The notes under the pieces were generated by a model, which searched no databases, had not been told where the DNA came from, and saw only the letters and a list, made by a program, of their open reading frames with translations. Source: Heligmosomoides polygyrus polygyrus (Eukaryota > Nematoda > Chromadorea > Rhabditida > Heligmosomidae). Taken from it: a stretch of 64,000 nt of DNA. Shown here one piece after another: positions 42,385 through 53,455 of this stretch. The number at the start of each line of letters is the position of its first letter. Position 1 is the stretch's first letter. The position numbers were made by a program, and so were the translations under genes. Location: the NCBI GenBank assembly GCA_947396885.1, contig OX377202.1:22258001-22322000 (forward strand), read 5' to 3'.

Positions 42385-42655
42385 AATTAAAAATATTGAG
42401 GCAACACTCAGCAGCGGGCAAATAAATCCAAAAGCAGAAATAAAAAAATATGGAGGCGAACTCTCAGCAGTGGACGAATAGATCCAAAAGCATAAACGGA
42501 AATAAGAATATGGGAGCAAACTCTCAGCAGTAGGCAAATAGATCCAAAAGTAGAAAAAAATAAAAATATGGAGGCAGACTCTTAGCAGTGGAGAAATAGA
42601 TCCAAAAGCAGAAATAATAATAAAAATATGGAGGCAAACTCTCAGCAGCAATAGA
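42385..42655. repeat. 58-60-bp minisatellite, about 4.5 units
   Basis: Units of the form CAGCAGTGGACGAATAGATC then CAAAAGCA...AATATGGAGGCAAACTCT repeat with lengths 60, 58 and 60. The minus frame at 42283-42651 is open through it and shows a repeated hydrophobic peptide, but this looks incidental. Confidence 0.85.
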
Positions 42656-45484
42656 ATTAGTGAAACAATACTAGTACATAGAAATTGAGGGCTGGCTTCT
42701 GCTCTGGGCAGAAGCGTCCAAGATTACAGTGAATATCAGTGAATAATCGTGCAGTGTGCCAATAGTGGCTCAGAGGAATGAGCGGAGAATAATAGCTGAG
42801 TACAGCGGATACTCGCGACGCCCTGGAGTGTCGCAGTAGTGGGCCTGACCACGAAGTGCAGTATGAGCGAGAGCGCCTGCTGCTCAGTTGACCAGACACC
42901 TCAGCGGAGACGGCGGGAGGCTGTGCTGCCACAACCGCGGCAGCCTTACAACATCCCGTTGACACGGCTCGGCAGAGAGGAGTTCGAATGTGTTTCAGAG
43001 CAACTCCAAGGTGGGCTTTGATGGCGAAACACTGCGGAGGGCTTCTCTTCAAAAGAGGCTGTTTCACAAAAGGTGCCAGAAGACTGCTTTGGTCATTCTA
43101 TGTCCAGCTGGTTCCACAAAAGCCATTCGAAGATGCCACCGTGCCATGAGAATAGGCACGTTGAGTTGATGCTGTTGGAGTCACAACTTTATATTGCCTG
43201 GAACTTTGCCTTTCCTGTACCAAACGCCACAAAAACTGTAATACCCATCTGGTTAGTGTTTGTTTGTTCTTCATTTGTTTGCTACGACGATTCATATGGC
43301 TAGCATTCTCATAAAGAGATCCTTCATATCGTGTAATTCACTCTACATATACACGTATTCAAGGTCCTCTCACAAATCAGTTGTGTTCAGAAATAGCATT
43401 CATACAAACGCACCTTGAAGGAAGAAGTAGAACTACAGAAAACAGCGAATTAGCAAGGATTTTGCAATCACAGATATCTCAGCTTCCATTCAGCTTCTGT
43501 TAAGAGCCTGGAGCAATAATTTCTAATGCGTCCGAGTATCCTGCACATGTCTTCTTGTTCCAACGAAAGCTTAGAGCGCCCCGTCCGCGAAAGAAAAACC
43601 AGCTGGTGAGACATGTGGTGCAATCGGCATAAAACATCGATCTTTTGTGCGTTCAAAAAAATTAACTGTGACGTGTTTCGCTTTCGCCTAAGCCTAGAGC
43701 TGCTGTCATAAAGGTTGTATGCTGTTACAAGGATGTTCTCTTGTGACCCAAATTCATGCGCCAGGCCAGGGTTGAACCCGCACACCCTTTCTGTATAGAA
43801 TTCTGTAATTTTACACCGATTTCGTGATAATACGAACACATGTTGTCGTAGCTAAACTTCTCCGGCAGTCGTGACATCAAAGCTGCCATCTTTACTGTCA
43901 GGGCAAACTGCACCAGTGAAAGGTGTCTTTATAAAGCGTATAAGGGCTTGAGCCAGGAAAGCAGAAGGCACTGGTACGGGTCCATCTGGAGCAAACTTGG
44001 GCTCTCATACACTTCTTCTGAATGGCTCTGGTGCATAACTGTGAACATCAGCGGGAAATACCGCAGATTGGGCGCCGAATTCAAAATGCCCGAAAAAACA
44101 CATTAACATCGCCGGAGCAGATTACATGGACAGGGGCTTCAAAGGTGAAGCAGATGGAAGACAAAGAAGAATAGGCTACTTGCTAAGAAAATCCACCCTA
44201 AGAAGACATGGAACGTCTAAATTTTCGCCGATTTCTTGCGTACACGAAAAAGACAATATGTTCACAAGGAGAGTGATAAGGATAAAGGAAGGCGTTACCC
44301 AATCTCTCTTGGAATGGGCACACATTCTACTTTTACGGGATGTCGTAGCGGCAACTTACATGCGCATTTGGCCTATAATGTGACCTGCGGTGGCAAGACG
44401 ATGGGGAAGTTAGCGCATTATCTTTCCCACACGAGTCCGGTTCTAACTCACCAACCCCCGAAGGATGGAAGGCTTGGATGACCTGGGCAGCAAATCCGAA
44501 CCAAGAAAATGGAATCGGATGCAATTGTCAGGAGCCTCTAGACTGGCCTCTAGACTAGAAGCCTCTGTAGCCTCTAGACTTGAACAAATACTTGAAACAC
44601 GGTTTTGGGTTTTATTTCTCTTCGGCCCAACCTAGGATAGCATCGCTAATCCACCGCCAACTGGGTGGCGCAGTGCACCTACCCTGAATTACTGGCTGGA
44701 TTGCAGCGTATGTAGATGTGGATTAGATGCGCCTCCAAAGTGTCTCCATGGTGTTGCTTTGAAGTAATATGGATTATGCTAAACACCTACATAGGCGAAT
44801 AAATCCCAAACGAATCTATCTTTCTCTGATTTCATCATTGTAGTGCGGAAAAGAAGACAAAAATGAACCGTGGATTCGAACCTTAAGTCACTGAAGCTGT
44901 GCTCTCTTCGAAAAGAAATGCTGTTCTTAAGTGCGCTGAATTCGATCAGCAGTAAGTTACAAAATTTTCCTAAAGCAAAAAGGTCTTTTTGGCATTGAAT
45001 TCAAATCTTATCAGTGAATAGTGAAATAGAAAAATAAGCTATTTTCCATTTCAAGCGAGTGCGAAATAACTACTAAAAACTCCAAAGTAGAAAATCAATA
45101 GACCAAAAATTTCTTATGAAACTACTTTCTTCAGAACAGGCGGTTGGAATAGTCAAAACGCTTCATGCAAACTTCTTATCGTATCACATTTTTACTAATA
45201 AATAACTTTTTCTTTTTTTCGTCTTCTTCTTTATTAGACAGAATCCTACAACGAATATAGTCCTGGGCGTATCCGAATCCAAAAGTCTCTAGGCAAGTAA
45301 GCACAGGTGAGGAGTTAAGTTTAAGGTTACAGGAACAAATCGCAGTTTCTGTTTCTTCACAACAAGATTAGCAGAGCACTTTGAAGGGAGGAAACCAACC
45401 TTTGGCTAATCTTGGTAATATTGTTGAAGCCAGTCATGCATATGCGTGCGAATGTACCCAAATATTGGTAGTACGCACTTTATC
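42656..45484. other. No gene recognised; dispersed repeat fragments
   Basis: Short frames on both strands (for example 42657-43067 minus, 43073-43303 plus, 43468-43839 minus) have no recognisable motif. 44.33-44.50 kb resembles 59.95-60.10 kb (TGCGCATTTGGCCTATAATG... against TGCGCATTTGATCTATACAG...), a dispersed repeat. Box-B-like sequences at 43,767 and 44,874 on the minus strand lack a box A. Confidence 0.4.
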
Positions 45485-45535
45485 TGGGGCCGGATTCATC
45501 AACGACCTACAAAGATTTAACGGAGAAACTACCTC
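45485..45535. repeat. Inverted repeat flanking an RTE fragment, left copy
   Basis: GGCCGGATTCATCAACGACC and following bases match, inverted, about 46,355-46,405 with a few mismatches. Confidence 0.6.
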
Positions 45536-45666
45536 CGAAATTCCTGAAAAAAGAACGCGATTTAACGCGGCTTATCAACAGACGATATGGCGAAATGTTG
45601 GCGTTATCAGGGATTCTCAGAAGTCTTACTTAATTATCTTAACTAATTAATTAATTATTTATTAAG

Positions 45667-46327
45667 ATGAGGCCAGGCAAAGCGACTGGGCCCAATGACG
45701 TGGCAGCTGATTTATGGAAGTCCAAGTACTGGTACCCTGCTGAGTGGTTGGCGAAGTTCTTTAGTCAGGTTGTGGCGGAGAAGAAAGTCCCTGAGTGTTG
45801 GCGCCAATGTACGACGATTCCGATTTGGAAGGAGAAGGGCAGTCCTGCAGACTGCTCCAATTACCGTCCGATTCGCTTGCTTTCGCACAGCATGAAGATC
45901 TTCGAGCGAATTGTCGATGGACGAATTCGGGACATCGTCCAGCTTTCCAGCAATCAGTGCGGCTTCGTGGCTGGCTGTGGCACCGTTGATGGTATTCACA
46001 CCGCCCGCCTCCGGATAGAGAAGCATCGCGAGAAACAGAAGCCGGTGCATATCGCCTTCCTCGACTTTGAGAAGGCCTTTGACCGCGTACCGCGTGAAGT
46101 GATATGGTACGCCTTGCGTCAACAGCGTCCTCAAGAAAGGCCTTAACTTCGAGGTAATAGGAAAGCGGCCTAGAGGGCGCCTGAAGCAGCGATGAGCTGA
46201 TACGTTACATATGGACTGGAAAGTAGCTGGTATCCACCCTGATCAAGCGCAGGATCGGGAAAGGTGGCGTCATGACACCAGAACAGCGGACCCCGCCAGG
46301 AAGCGACAAACGCTGAAGAAGAAGAAT
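45667..46327 (+). pseudogene. RTE-type non-LTR retrotransposon fragment, internally deleted
   Basis: The 159-residue frame starts MRPGKATGPNDVAADLW and continues with PIWKEKGSPADCSNYRPIRL, QCGFVAGCGTVDGIHTARL and FLDFEKAFDRVPREVIWYAL: the first half of an RTE-clade reverse transcriptase. It then jumps to the element's C-terminal end (DWKVAGIHPDQAQDRE..., about 46,210-46,320). The catalytic box and the endonuclease are missing. Such sequences are abundant in strongylid nematodes. Confidence 0.9.
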
Positions 46328-46354
46328 TAATTATCAGGAATCGTTATCAGGAAA

Positions 46355-46405
46355 GTGTAATTTCTCCGTTAAATCTCTGTAAGTCGTTGATGAATCTGGC
46401 CTCTG
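46355..46405. repeat. Inverted repeat flanking an RTE fragment, right copy
   Basis: AATTTCTCCGTTAAATCTCT and GTCGTTGATGAATCTGGCC match 45485-45535 in inverse orientation. Confidence 0.6.
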
Positions 46406-48027
46406 GCTAGGGTGGTTTCGTCCTCCTGGCTTTTATCAGGACCAGAGAAGCCAGATACCAATATCTGAAAAGTTCGAAGTCTTTACATAGAGACCATAAT
46501 ACTAGAAAAACATAAGGCTTTTGCTCAGAAGAAGCTGAGTTGGAAATTGGCAGAAGAAATGAGGAAATGTGTATGCATCTGTCACCACTAATCAGCTTGT
46601 CCTTCTTGATCTCTGCAGACATTGTTCTCATTATGTTCACTTTAATTTTGTATATTGTCTGAAATTTAAATTTAAAAAAATCATCTAGGCTTCCTCCAAC
46701 TCCAAAATTTGCATAAATTCATTGCCATTCGTCCTAAAATTACCAACCCCATAAGTAATGGTCTCTTATTAGTCATATGTGCCGATTGTTCCTTGATTGT
46801 TCGGGTGCGTGGCGCACTCCAGCAGTTTGTTTAAATAATTGTTCGTTCAATTATTTATTTTTTGTATATGATTGTACAAACAGAACATAAAAATAAACTC
46901 CAGTAGTCCCTTCCCACCCTTTGCTTCATTTTTATAACACAACAAACTAATTATGTTCCATGTGCCAGACAAACTGTCGTCGATAGAAATCGATCTCGAA
47001 CTGGATTCGCTCACGAAGATGTAGAGTGCTCTCGAAAGTTAGCCGTGGAGTGCACTCGAACTGTTTCCGCTCTGAAGCTGCAGCTCCTCCGAATTGTTAA
47101 GCGGCCTTCTATTCTCGTAGACCGTATCCAGCGGCTTCTCCTCCTCTAGACATACCTCCAAGCCGCTTAGCAACGACCTTCGCTAACGTCGCCGCTTGAA
47201 GGGGCCACCTAATTAAACCAGGTACCTCTGAGAACGAGGCAGGTCGACGCTGCACTTCACACTTTTCACTCTTCACTCATCAGCAGAGCAACTTCGCTCT
47301 ACTCGCGTTTTCTGACGCTTCGGAATGATTTACGTAATTTTCAGACATTCCAGCCCAATGGCTGGTTCAAACATCGACTTGGTCTCGCTGCAAAGTCGAA
47401 AATATTGGTCAGTTGACTCATCGATCATGCTTACTCCATCGAACAATCGCATTCAAAGATGCCCAACTCAAACGATCAGCTTTGAGCGGATCGATAACAC
47501 CGCTCTAATTGTGAAACCTTTCCAACTTTTTTTACAGACGGCGGTGGATAGACCTACAAACACGCACAGATGGAGTGAATTTTTTATTCATAATAGGGTA
47601 TTTTCGATGGGGTGTCCGTTTTTTGCCTTAACTTCTAAGGCTCTGACGACCGCAGAATAGCCGAAACGCTATCCTAGAAATCCGTATACCCGTTTGTTAC
47701 ATTTGGTAGCAAACTCATGGTTCCAGTCAAAACCACGTGGAAGGCACGATAATTCTTCCACTTTGCGAGCGCACAGCGACCTCTATTGAGCCGCTTAGCG
47801 CCAGAAGTTACGAGACCTACGACAGGTGCGGCTCCTTTTACCTAGTGAGCATGTCTTAACAGCCGAACAACGAAGGGATTTGTGTTTGGCTTAGATAAAC
47901 AAACTGTAGAGCCCTCTATTGCTGGATCAAGGAGAAGTACCTTCAAGTGTATTGCTCCAGAAAAATACTCTGCCGTTATTGAGCATGATCTAAGCAACTC
48001 GAACGCTTTTATCCTTAGAATGATATA
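46406..48027. other. No gene recognised
   Basis: AT-rich sequence with short frames only (for example 47325-47660 plus). No domain, RNA gene or repeat can be supported. Confidence 0.4.
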
Positions 48028-48800
48028 TTAGGTTGAGTCATAAATTTTGCAACATTTCTGTTTTTCTAGAGCTCAAATAAACCCACCGAATTACTACATA
48101 TTATATTTGAAAGCTTGTTTCCCAGTGATCATTTTGAGCTGTGAATCGTTAATTTTCCTTGCGCTTTTGAAAAGTTTTATTCACTAGGACGATGACCACT
48201 CGAAGTGAAAAAATGGGTGATTTCATTTTCAACTAGTTCAAGCTCGGCAGCAACCCAGCGACGGGGGCCAAGCGCAATGAGGAACTCACCGGCAAGTTCA
48301 CACCTAGCCGAATAAATTATTGGAGAAGGTACACCCTCCTTTCCGTCTAGCTGGGCAACAAAGACAAACCACTCCCAAGAAGATCAACTGCTGTAAACAA
48401 AGGGCGCCTGCGCAAACCCATCAATTCGAATTCTTCTCAAACAGCACTAGAACTGACCGCTGATCTCCACGCCTCTCAGTGAACCACCGCTCGTCGGCTG
48501 CTGTAGATTGGAAGTTTGCCAAAATCGCCTTCTTAGTGCCTCATGCGTTGACACAAACCCAAGGGAATTGTTGTGCTTCCGACAGCCGAGAGCTCCTGCA
48601 CCGGTTCAAGTGAGGGGGTCTGGATGGAATCGTTGCCAGCGATGAAAAGCGGATGCTTAGCTACAACTGCAAAGCTGAAAAGCAATAGCTGGAACACAAC
48701 GTGCTGGGTGTTCTGATGTCAAAACCGGGGCTCCACCGAAGGGTAAATCGAAATTTCGTTGGCATTTTCGAATGAAACTTCAATGGAAAATAACGCAGCA
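48028..48800 (+). pseudogene. Degraded mariner-family transposon
   Basis: A mariner-like terminal repeat TTAGGTTGAGTCATAAAT starts at 48028 after a TA dinucleotide. Downstream, SDEKRMLSYNCKAE (48638-48680) matches the segment around the second catalytic Asp of mariner transposases and SKPGLHRR (about 48,717-48,740) the following block. Stops and frameshifts are frequent and the 3' end with the last Asp and the other terminal repeat are missing. Confidence 0.75.
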
Positions 48801-48943
48801 AGGAGTGAGCTTTATTCAGTAAATTAAAGGAAGTTACATTTTACGTTCCGAACCCATCTTTCTTCAATTTATTCAGCTCCTCAGCAAATCGTGGTCTTGC
48901 CTTCAGGAGCTAAGAACTTGCGAATCGCATCATTGACGTCTTA

Positions 48944-49037
48944 TACAATACCGCTTAAATTCTTTGCAAAAAGACGCTTTGCGACGGATTAATCCGTCGC
49001 AAAGCGTCTTTTTGCAAAGAATTTAAGCGGTATTGTA
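48944..49037. repeat. Perfect 94-bp palindrome without spacer
   Basis: The arm from 48944 to 48990 is exactly complementary to 49037-48991, 47 bases each, with centre GCGACGGATT/AATCCGTCGC. It fits a tiny fold-back element or an inverted-duplication artefact. Confidence 0.95.
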
Positions 49038-50479
49038 GTGCTTGAAAGGTTCATACTCACCGTTGCTCGGGCAAATATTCTACTCGGATGACGTAAGGCA
49101 CGTGCTACATACAAAACGCAAGAAGAGGAAGTTCGATATGATATAAATGACCTATGACTCTTTCAGATTTTGCTTCATTTGTTTAGCTAGCTGTGCTGGA
49201 GAGTTGTCAGTGTTTGTTATGCTCAGCCTTGTTGCACATCCATTCGATACTGATGGGCTGATAGAAATAGTTGAGCATCAAAAGCTCTTAGAAGCTAAAA
49301 CTAAAAAACCAAACTCGCTTCTTGGCAGACACCACGATACGATGAAAATGTCAAAATATGACTGGAGTAGAGCTATTCCTTGTTGAATTTTCAAATGTGA
49401 TCGTAGTTGACTAATGTGTGAGTGATAGCGTTTTTTTGCTTGCTTTGTGTTTCTATGCGTGAATCATATTCGTGCTTTAAATAAATAAATAAATAAATAA
49501 AATAACTTGCTGCTTTGGGACAAGTTCAAGGTAGATTGCTTCCCATTTTATTCAAAAACACAATTTTGTTTTCTTTGAGAACCCATGTCTTTTCATCACT
49601 CGAACCCAATCTTATTCATGCTCTAGCCAATAGATTCTACAAGGTGATGTTGTAGCAAATAAATCTGGTTCTCAACATAGGCAACAATTCTTCGGACGCG
49701 GCGTTCAATGGTCGAGTTCTCCAGCAGCTTCCGACAGATGGCAAGTCAAGGCTGCACTCGAAGTGCACAGCTGTCAACTGGAGCGGCTTGTGGCGGCGAC
49801 TTTTTTGAGGTCAATAGGCCCAACAAATTACATGCGAATTATTGGCCTTTGTGAACAGACAACCGGAACAACAGACAAGAAAAAACAGCGGTGACCTCGA
49901 AATGACACCCTTTCCTTGCAGATTTAGAGGCAATGGAATAGTATTTTTAGTAGTGACGCGCAAGACTCTCAGCTTCACATTTTCGTTTTTCATGCTTGAA
50001 TGTCGGTGAAAATTGCAGTGTTCAAAGAAACGGTAAGGCTTACCTGAAAGAACACTTACAGTGGCACAAAATCGTGTATAAATTTTATTTATAATCTGTT
50101 CACAAAATCCGGTTAAGCTCTGAGAAAAAATACTGACGAATATTTCACTCATCCTAACAGATTTCAAAGGCTTCATTTTGAGTGCATCACCTACACCACC
50201 TATCGTCCTAATGATCTTCGAATCGCTGGAGCGGCGTTTTGATTGAGCTCCACGTTTTGATTGAGGTTTTACAGATCCTCATTAGCTAAGGTTTTTTGAT
50301 ATCGCCTGCTTCAGAGTCTGAAAGGAAAGATCAAGTTAAAATGTGGCTATCACTTCAGATGTCGCCTCAACCTTAGAAATTCAAGACAACTTTCGATCAC
50401 GCAGACAATAGGAAGATCGAGACTCTCACGTTACAGGAAGCCAGACGGATCAGTCGGTCGGTAGCAGGACCGTGGTCGA
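49038..50479. other. No gene recognised
   Basis: AAAT microsatellite at about 49,479-49,503. Short frames (49147-49386 plus, 49811-50176 minus) have no recognisable motif. Confidence 0.4.
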
Positions 50480-51075
50480 GACAGTGACCTTCAAATCGCT
50501 CGAATGGTCACCAGCCACGTCTCCAAACGTCACCACTACCGAGTGCCAAGGTGGTCCAATGGACATGGACGGACAAGACGAGCGTCATGTCGTTCGTTCA
50601 GGACCTTCACAAAAAAGTCTGACCAATGCCTTGATGGCGTCCTGGTGTCTCTTAACACCCACTTGTACGACTCTCGCCAGCGTTTGTCTGCCAAGCTGGC
50701 CACTTACTTGGCCAGCCCTCCTAATTTTCAACGACTTTGCCCATGCAACAGCGTCCCTGATCTTCGAACGTCGACGAAGCTCGGAGCTCCGGAGGCCTTC
50801 TTTCACATGCGTGAGTCGTGTCACTCCCAGCATCGTCCTCTCGATTCCACGCTGCGCGGATCGCGTGTTCATCCTGCTTTCGTATGGCCAAGGTCTCTGA
50901 GGCGTATGTTAGCGCGGGATGAACAGTGGAGTCGAACGGTTGGGTACGGAGCCGGACGTTCTTGGTCTTCTTCGACGCTCTCGAAAGCTCTTCAAGCTCT
51001 AATTTTCTCCTGCCCAGCTCCGGCGCTAGATCGTTTCTCATGTGCTGACTTCCCGGTCTAAATACATTGACCAGC
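50480..51075 (-). pseudogene. RTE-type retrotransposon, C-terminal fragment
   Basis: Minus frames give HPALTYASETLAIRKQDEHA, then IERTMLGVTRLTHVKEGLRS and SELRRRSKIRDAVAWAKSLK, the C-terminal region of nematode RTE proteins, in two frames. It may be the 3' part of the copy whose RT domain lies at 52.33-52.62 kb in the same orientation. Confidence 0.88.
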
Positions 51076-51984
51076 ACTATTCTTGAATGCAGTTATAGAT
51101 ATTACCATCACCACCTCCTTTGTCGTCTCAGCGACGCCTTCCAGCAGGCTGGCACATTTGTGCTGAGCGACCCTGGCAGTTATTCTCACTTCTACATACT
51201 TCCTTCAAGCGTTCGCAGCATTCAAATTTAGGTTGTCGGAAACAGGCAGGAGGAAACGAGAGATCAAGCATGTAATGGGGATCCGGCGACGTTGCCGATT
51301 GGATTCCGCTTCAGAGGAATATTAGTGCAAGTTGCTGAGCGAGTGCCTTGACACGCCCTATGGGTTGCGAGCAAGAATCCAGTGGGCTATCTTGACACGC
51401 AAGAGGAACGTTGCTGATGTTCGTCAGCAGACTCTCGATTCCTGCACACTGCATTCTCACAAGAATAGTTTATTGTACAAATAATCATTTCACAATGATA
51501 TGTACAGAGAAGCAACAATAAACTCTATAGACAACAACAACACATCTGCCTATTAGAATCCTCAACTTATAGATCACACCAATTCAAATCAATTCCATTC
51601 ACAAGACATCAATATAAGGAGAACAAGTAACGACTATATGTAACAATACTCCATAGACGACGATATACACATAACCCTGTTGGACTTCCTCCAACTTCTA
51701 TCACATCAATACGTTTCAAACGTAATTTCTAGCGCGTAAAGGTTTTCGGCAATTTTATTAATTTAAGATCCAACTGCATAGGGCAGTTTTATAATAAGAC
51801 TATCAATCACTTAACGCTTCCATGGGCTCGTAGGATCCAAGCCACGACAAGAATAGGCCCCTCCCGCGCCTTTCACTGGAAAACCAATCACACCAGCCGG
51901 ATTCTCGAACAGACTGCTTGCTCTCGGAGAACTCGTCACACTTCCGTCGGCATTCTGCTGAAAGCGGTTCATTTCTGAGCTAAG
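51076..51984. other. No gene recognised
   Basis: AT-rich sequence with ACAACAACA-type simple repeats near 51,510-51,545. Nothing coding is seen. Confidence 0.4.
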
Positions 51985-52318
51985 TTCCTAACGTGGCCCG
52001 TCATACCCGAAGCCGGCAAGCCTGGCGTGGTCCGCACGTCCAACGTCAATCGCCGGCGAAGCCGGCGACGGACGATGTTTTCGATATATTTCGAGCAATC
52101 CTTGAGCTCCACAATGCTTTCATGAGTATTTGCAGCCATTTTGGGTGATCATTGGGTGACAACGAAGACACTTGTTGGAAGGATGCCTAGTTACGATCAA
52201 AAGTTTTGCGCCAGGCGTGACCCGAACCCTGGCGCATCTTGCCTCTAACCAGCGTCCGTCGCCGGCTTCGCCGGACGACGTGCGGGCCATGCAAGGCTTG
52301 CCGGCTTCGGGTTACCCA
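51985..52318. repeat. Inverted pair of GC-rich minisatellite units
   Basis: 51,985-52,075 carries AAGCCGGCAAGCCTGGCGTG and GCCGGCGAAGCCGGCGACGG; 52,248-52,318 carries the same motifs inverted (CCGTCGCCGGCTTCGCCGG, CTTGCCGGCTTCGGGT). Both match the array inside element 2 at 25.9-26.3 kb. Confidence 0.8.
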
Positions 52319-52319
52319 C

Positions 52320-52619
52320 TCAGTAAGCTCTTCGGGAACAGCCTGTTGTTCTAAGGCGTACCATATGACCTCACGCGGTACACGTTCGAAAGCTTTCTCT
52401 AGGTCGACAAAAACAAGGTGCAGCGGTTTCTGCTGTTCACGATGTCTCGCCACCAGAAGACGAGCAGCATGTATGGCATCGGTGGTGCCACATCCCCCTA
52501 CGAAGCCGCAATGGTCGGTGGAAAGCTGAACGATATCACGAGTCCGTCCATCACAATTCGCTCGAAAATCTTCATGCTGTGTGAGAGCAAGTATATGACG
52601 GTAATTCGTGCAGTCCTTG
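52320..52619 (-). pseudogene. RTE-type reverse transcriptase fragment
   Basis: On the minus strand DIVQLS, CGFVGGCGTTDAIHAARLLV and then LVFVDLEKAFERVPREVIWY match the RTE RT domain with few frameshifts. It abuts element 3 at about 52,620 and runs into the minisatellite at 52,320. Confidence 0.88.
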
Positions 52620-53455
52620 AGTAAGAGAAGTAGTTATAGAAGCGATTTGCTCGTGCCGGGGAAAAATTGGAAATGCTGCCGCAATATTCATATTTTTGTA
52701 TGGTGTTATGGCAGTCGAGGAGGGGTTTAGGATGATTGTAGGGCAATAACCATTGGTTTCTGGCGTCACGAGATAACGGCCTACTACAAATAGAGAATCT
52801 GGAGGCCTTTGGTTGTCTTCGATCAAACGCATTATCGGAAAACGCATCAGGTCTCTCAATATACGCTGCTACGAAGTTTCAGCTTCGTTTTGGAAGCGTT
52901 GTTTCGTGCAATATTCTAACTTTTAAATTAGCTTGAGGGGTGGACATACGCCATTGATTTGTATGGTTTTGAAGACTTCGGGTCCTATTATTATATTTTT
53001 GTTAACGTTAAAGAGATCGAGGGTTACCGTTAATCCGTACTTGTTTAGATCGCGGATGTAGTCAGAACCGAGAAGAATTGGAGCGGGGCATTGATCGTCG
53101 GCCGATACGTAGAAGGCGTTTGTCAGGAATGAGGAAGCAATACGCACAGGTAATTCTACTGTTCCTATCATAACTATTTCTCTATTTGCTGTTTGTACTG
53201 GAGCTATTTTAGTTGGGAGTGTTTTTCTGCGCAGTTAAGTGCTTTTGCTGATGATTGTCTCAGATATGAGATTGAACATCGCTATCAAATAGAGCTATTA
53301 TAGGCAAGTTGTTGACGAATATAGTGATATGAGAGGGTAATTGGACTAACCGCTAGGGAGAGTCGGATAGAATAGATTCGGGGAACAAAGAGACGTGTAG
53401 GATCCCGGGGAACGTTGACGTCTATCATGACTGCATTAATTTTATTTTTCGTGGT
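52620..53455 (-). pseudogene. Element 3 protease and linker
   Basis: KINAVMIDVNVPRDPTRLFV leads into a retropepsin with LFDSD near 53,292 (D-S-D, as in element 1), then a one-base deletion. MIGTVELPVRIASSFL and CPAPILLGSDYIRDLNKYGL continue in another frame, then the linker to RT (ETNGYCPTIILNPSSTAI). Confidence 0.85.

Noticed and set aside
42283..42651. Hydrophobic repeat protein on the minus strand
   Set aside because: The frame follows a 58-60-bp minisatellite; unit lengths are not all multiples of three and no start or splice context is convincing.
43740..43800. tRNA gene on the minus strand (GGGTTCAACCC)
   Set aside because: Only a box-B-like sequence is present; no box A or cloverleaf can be drawn.
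44640..44900. tRNA or SINE on the minus strand (GGTTCGAATCC near 44,870)
   Set aside because: The candidate D arm and acceptor stem do not pair; too weak to list as an RNA gene.
47325..47660. 111-residue plus-strand frame as a gene
   Set aside because: No motif, no splice sites of quality and no repeat relation were found.
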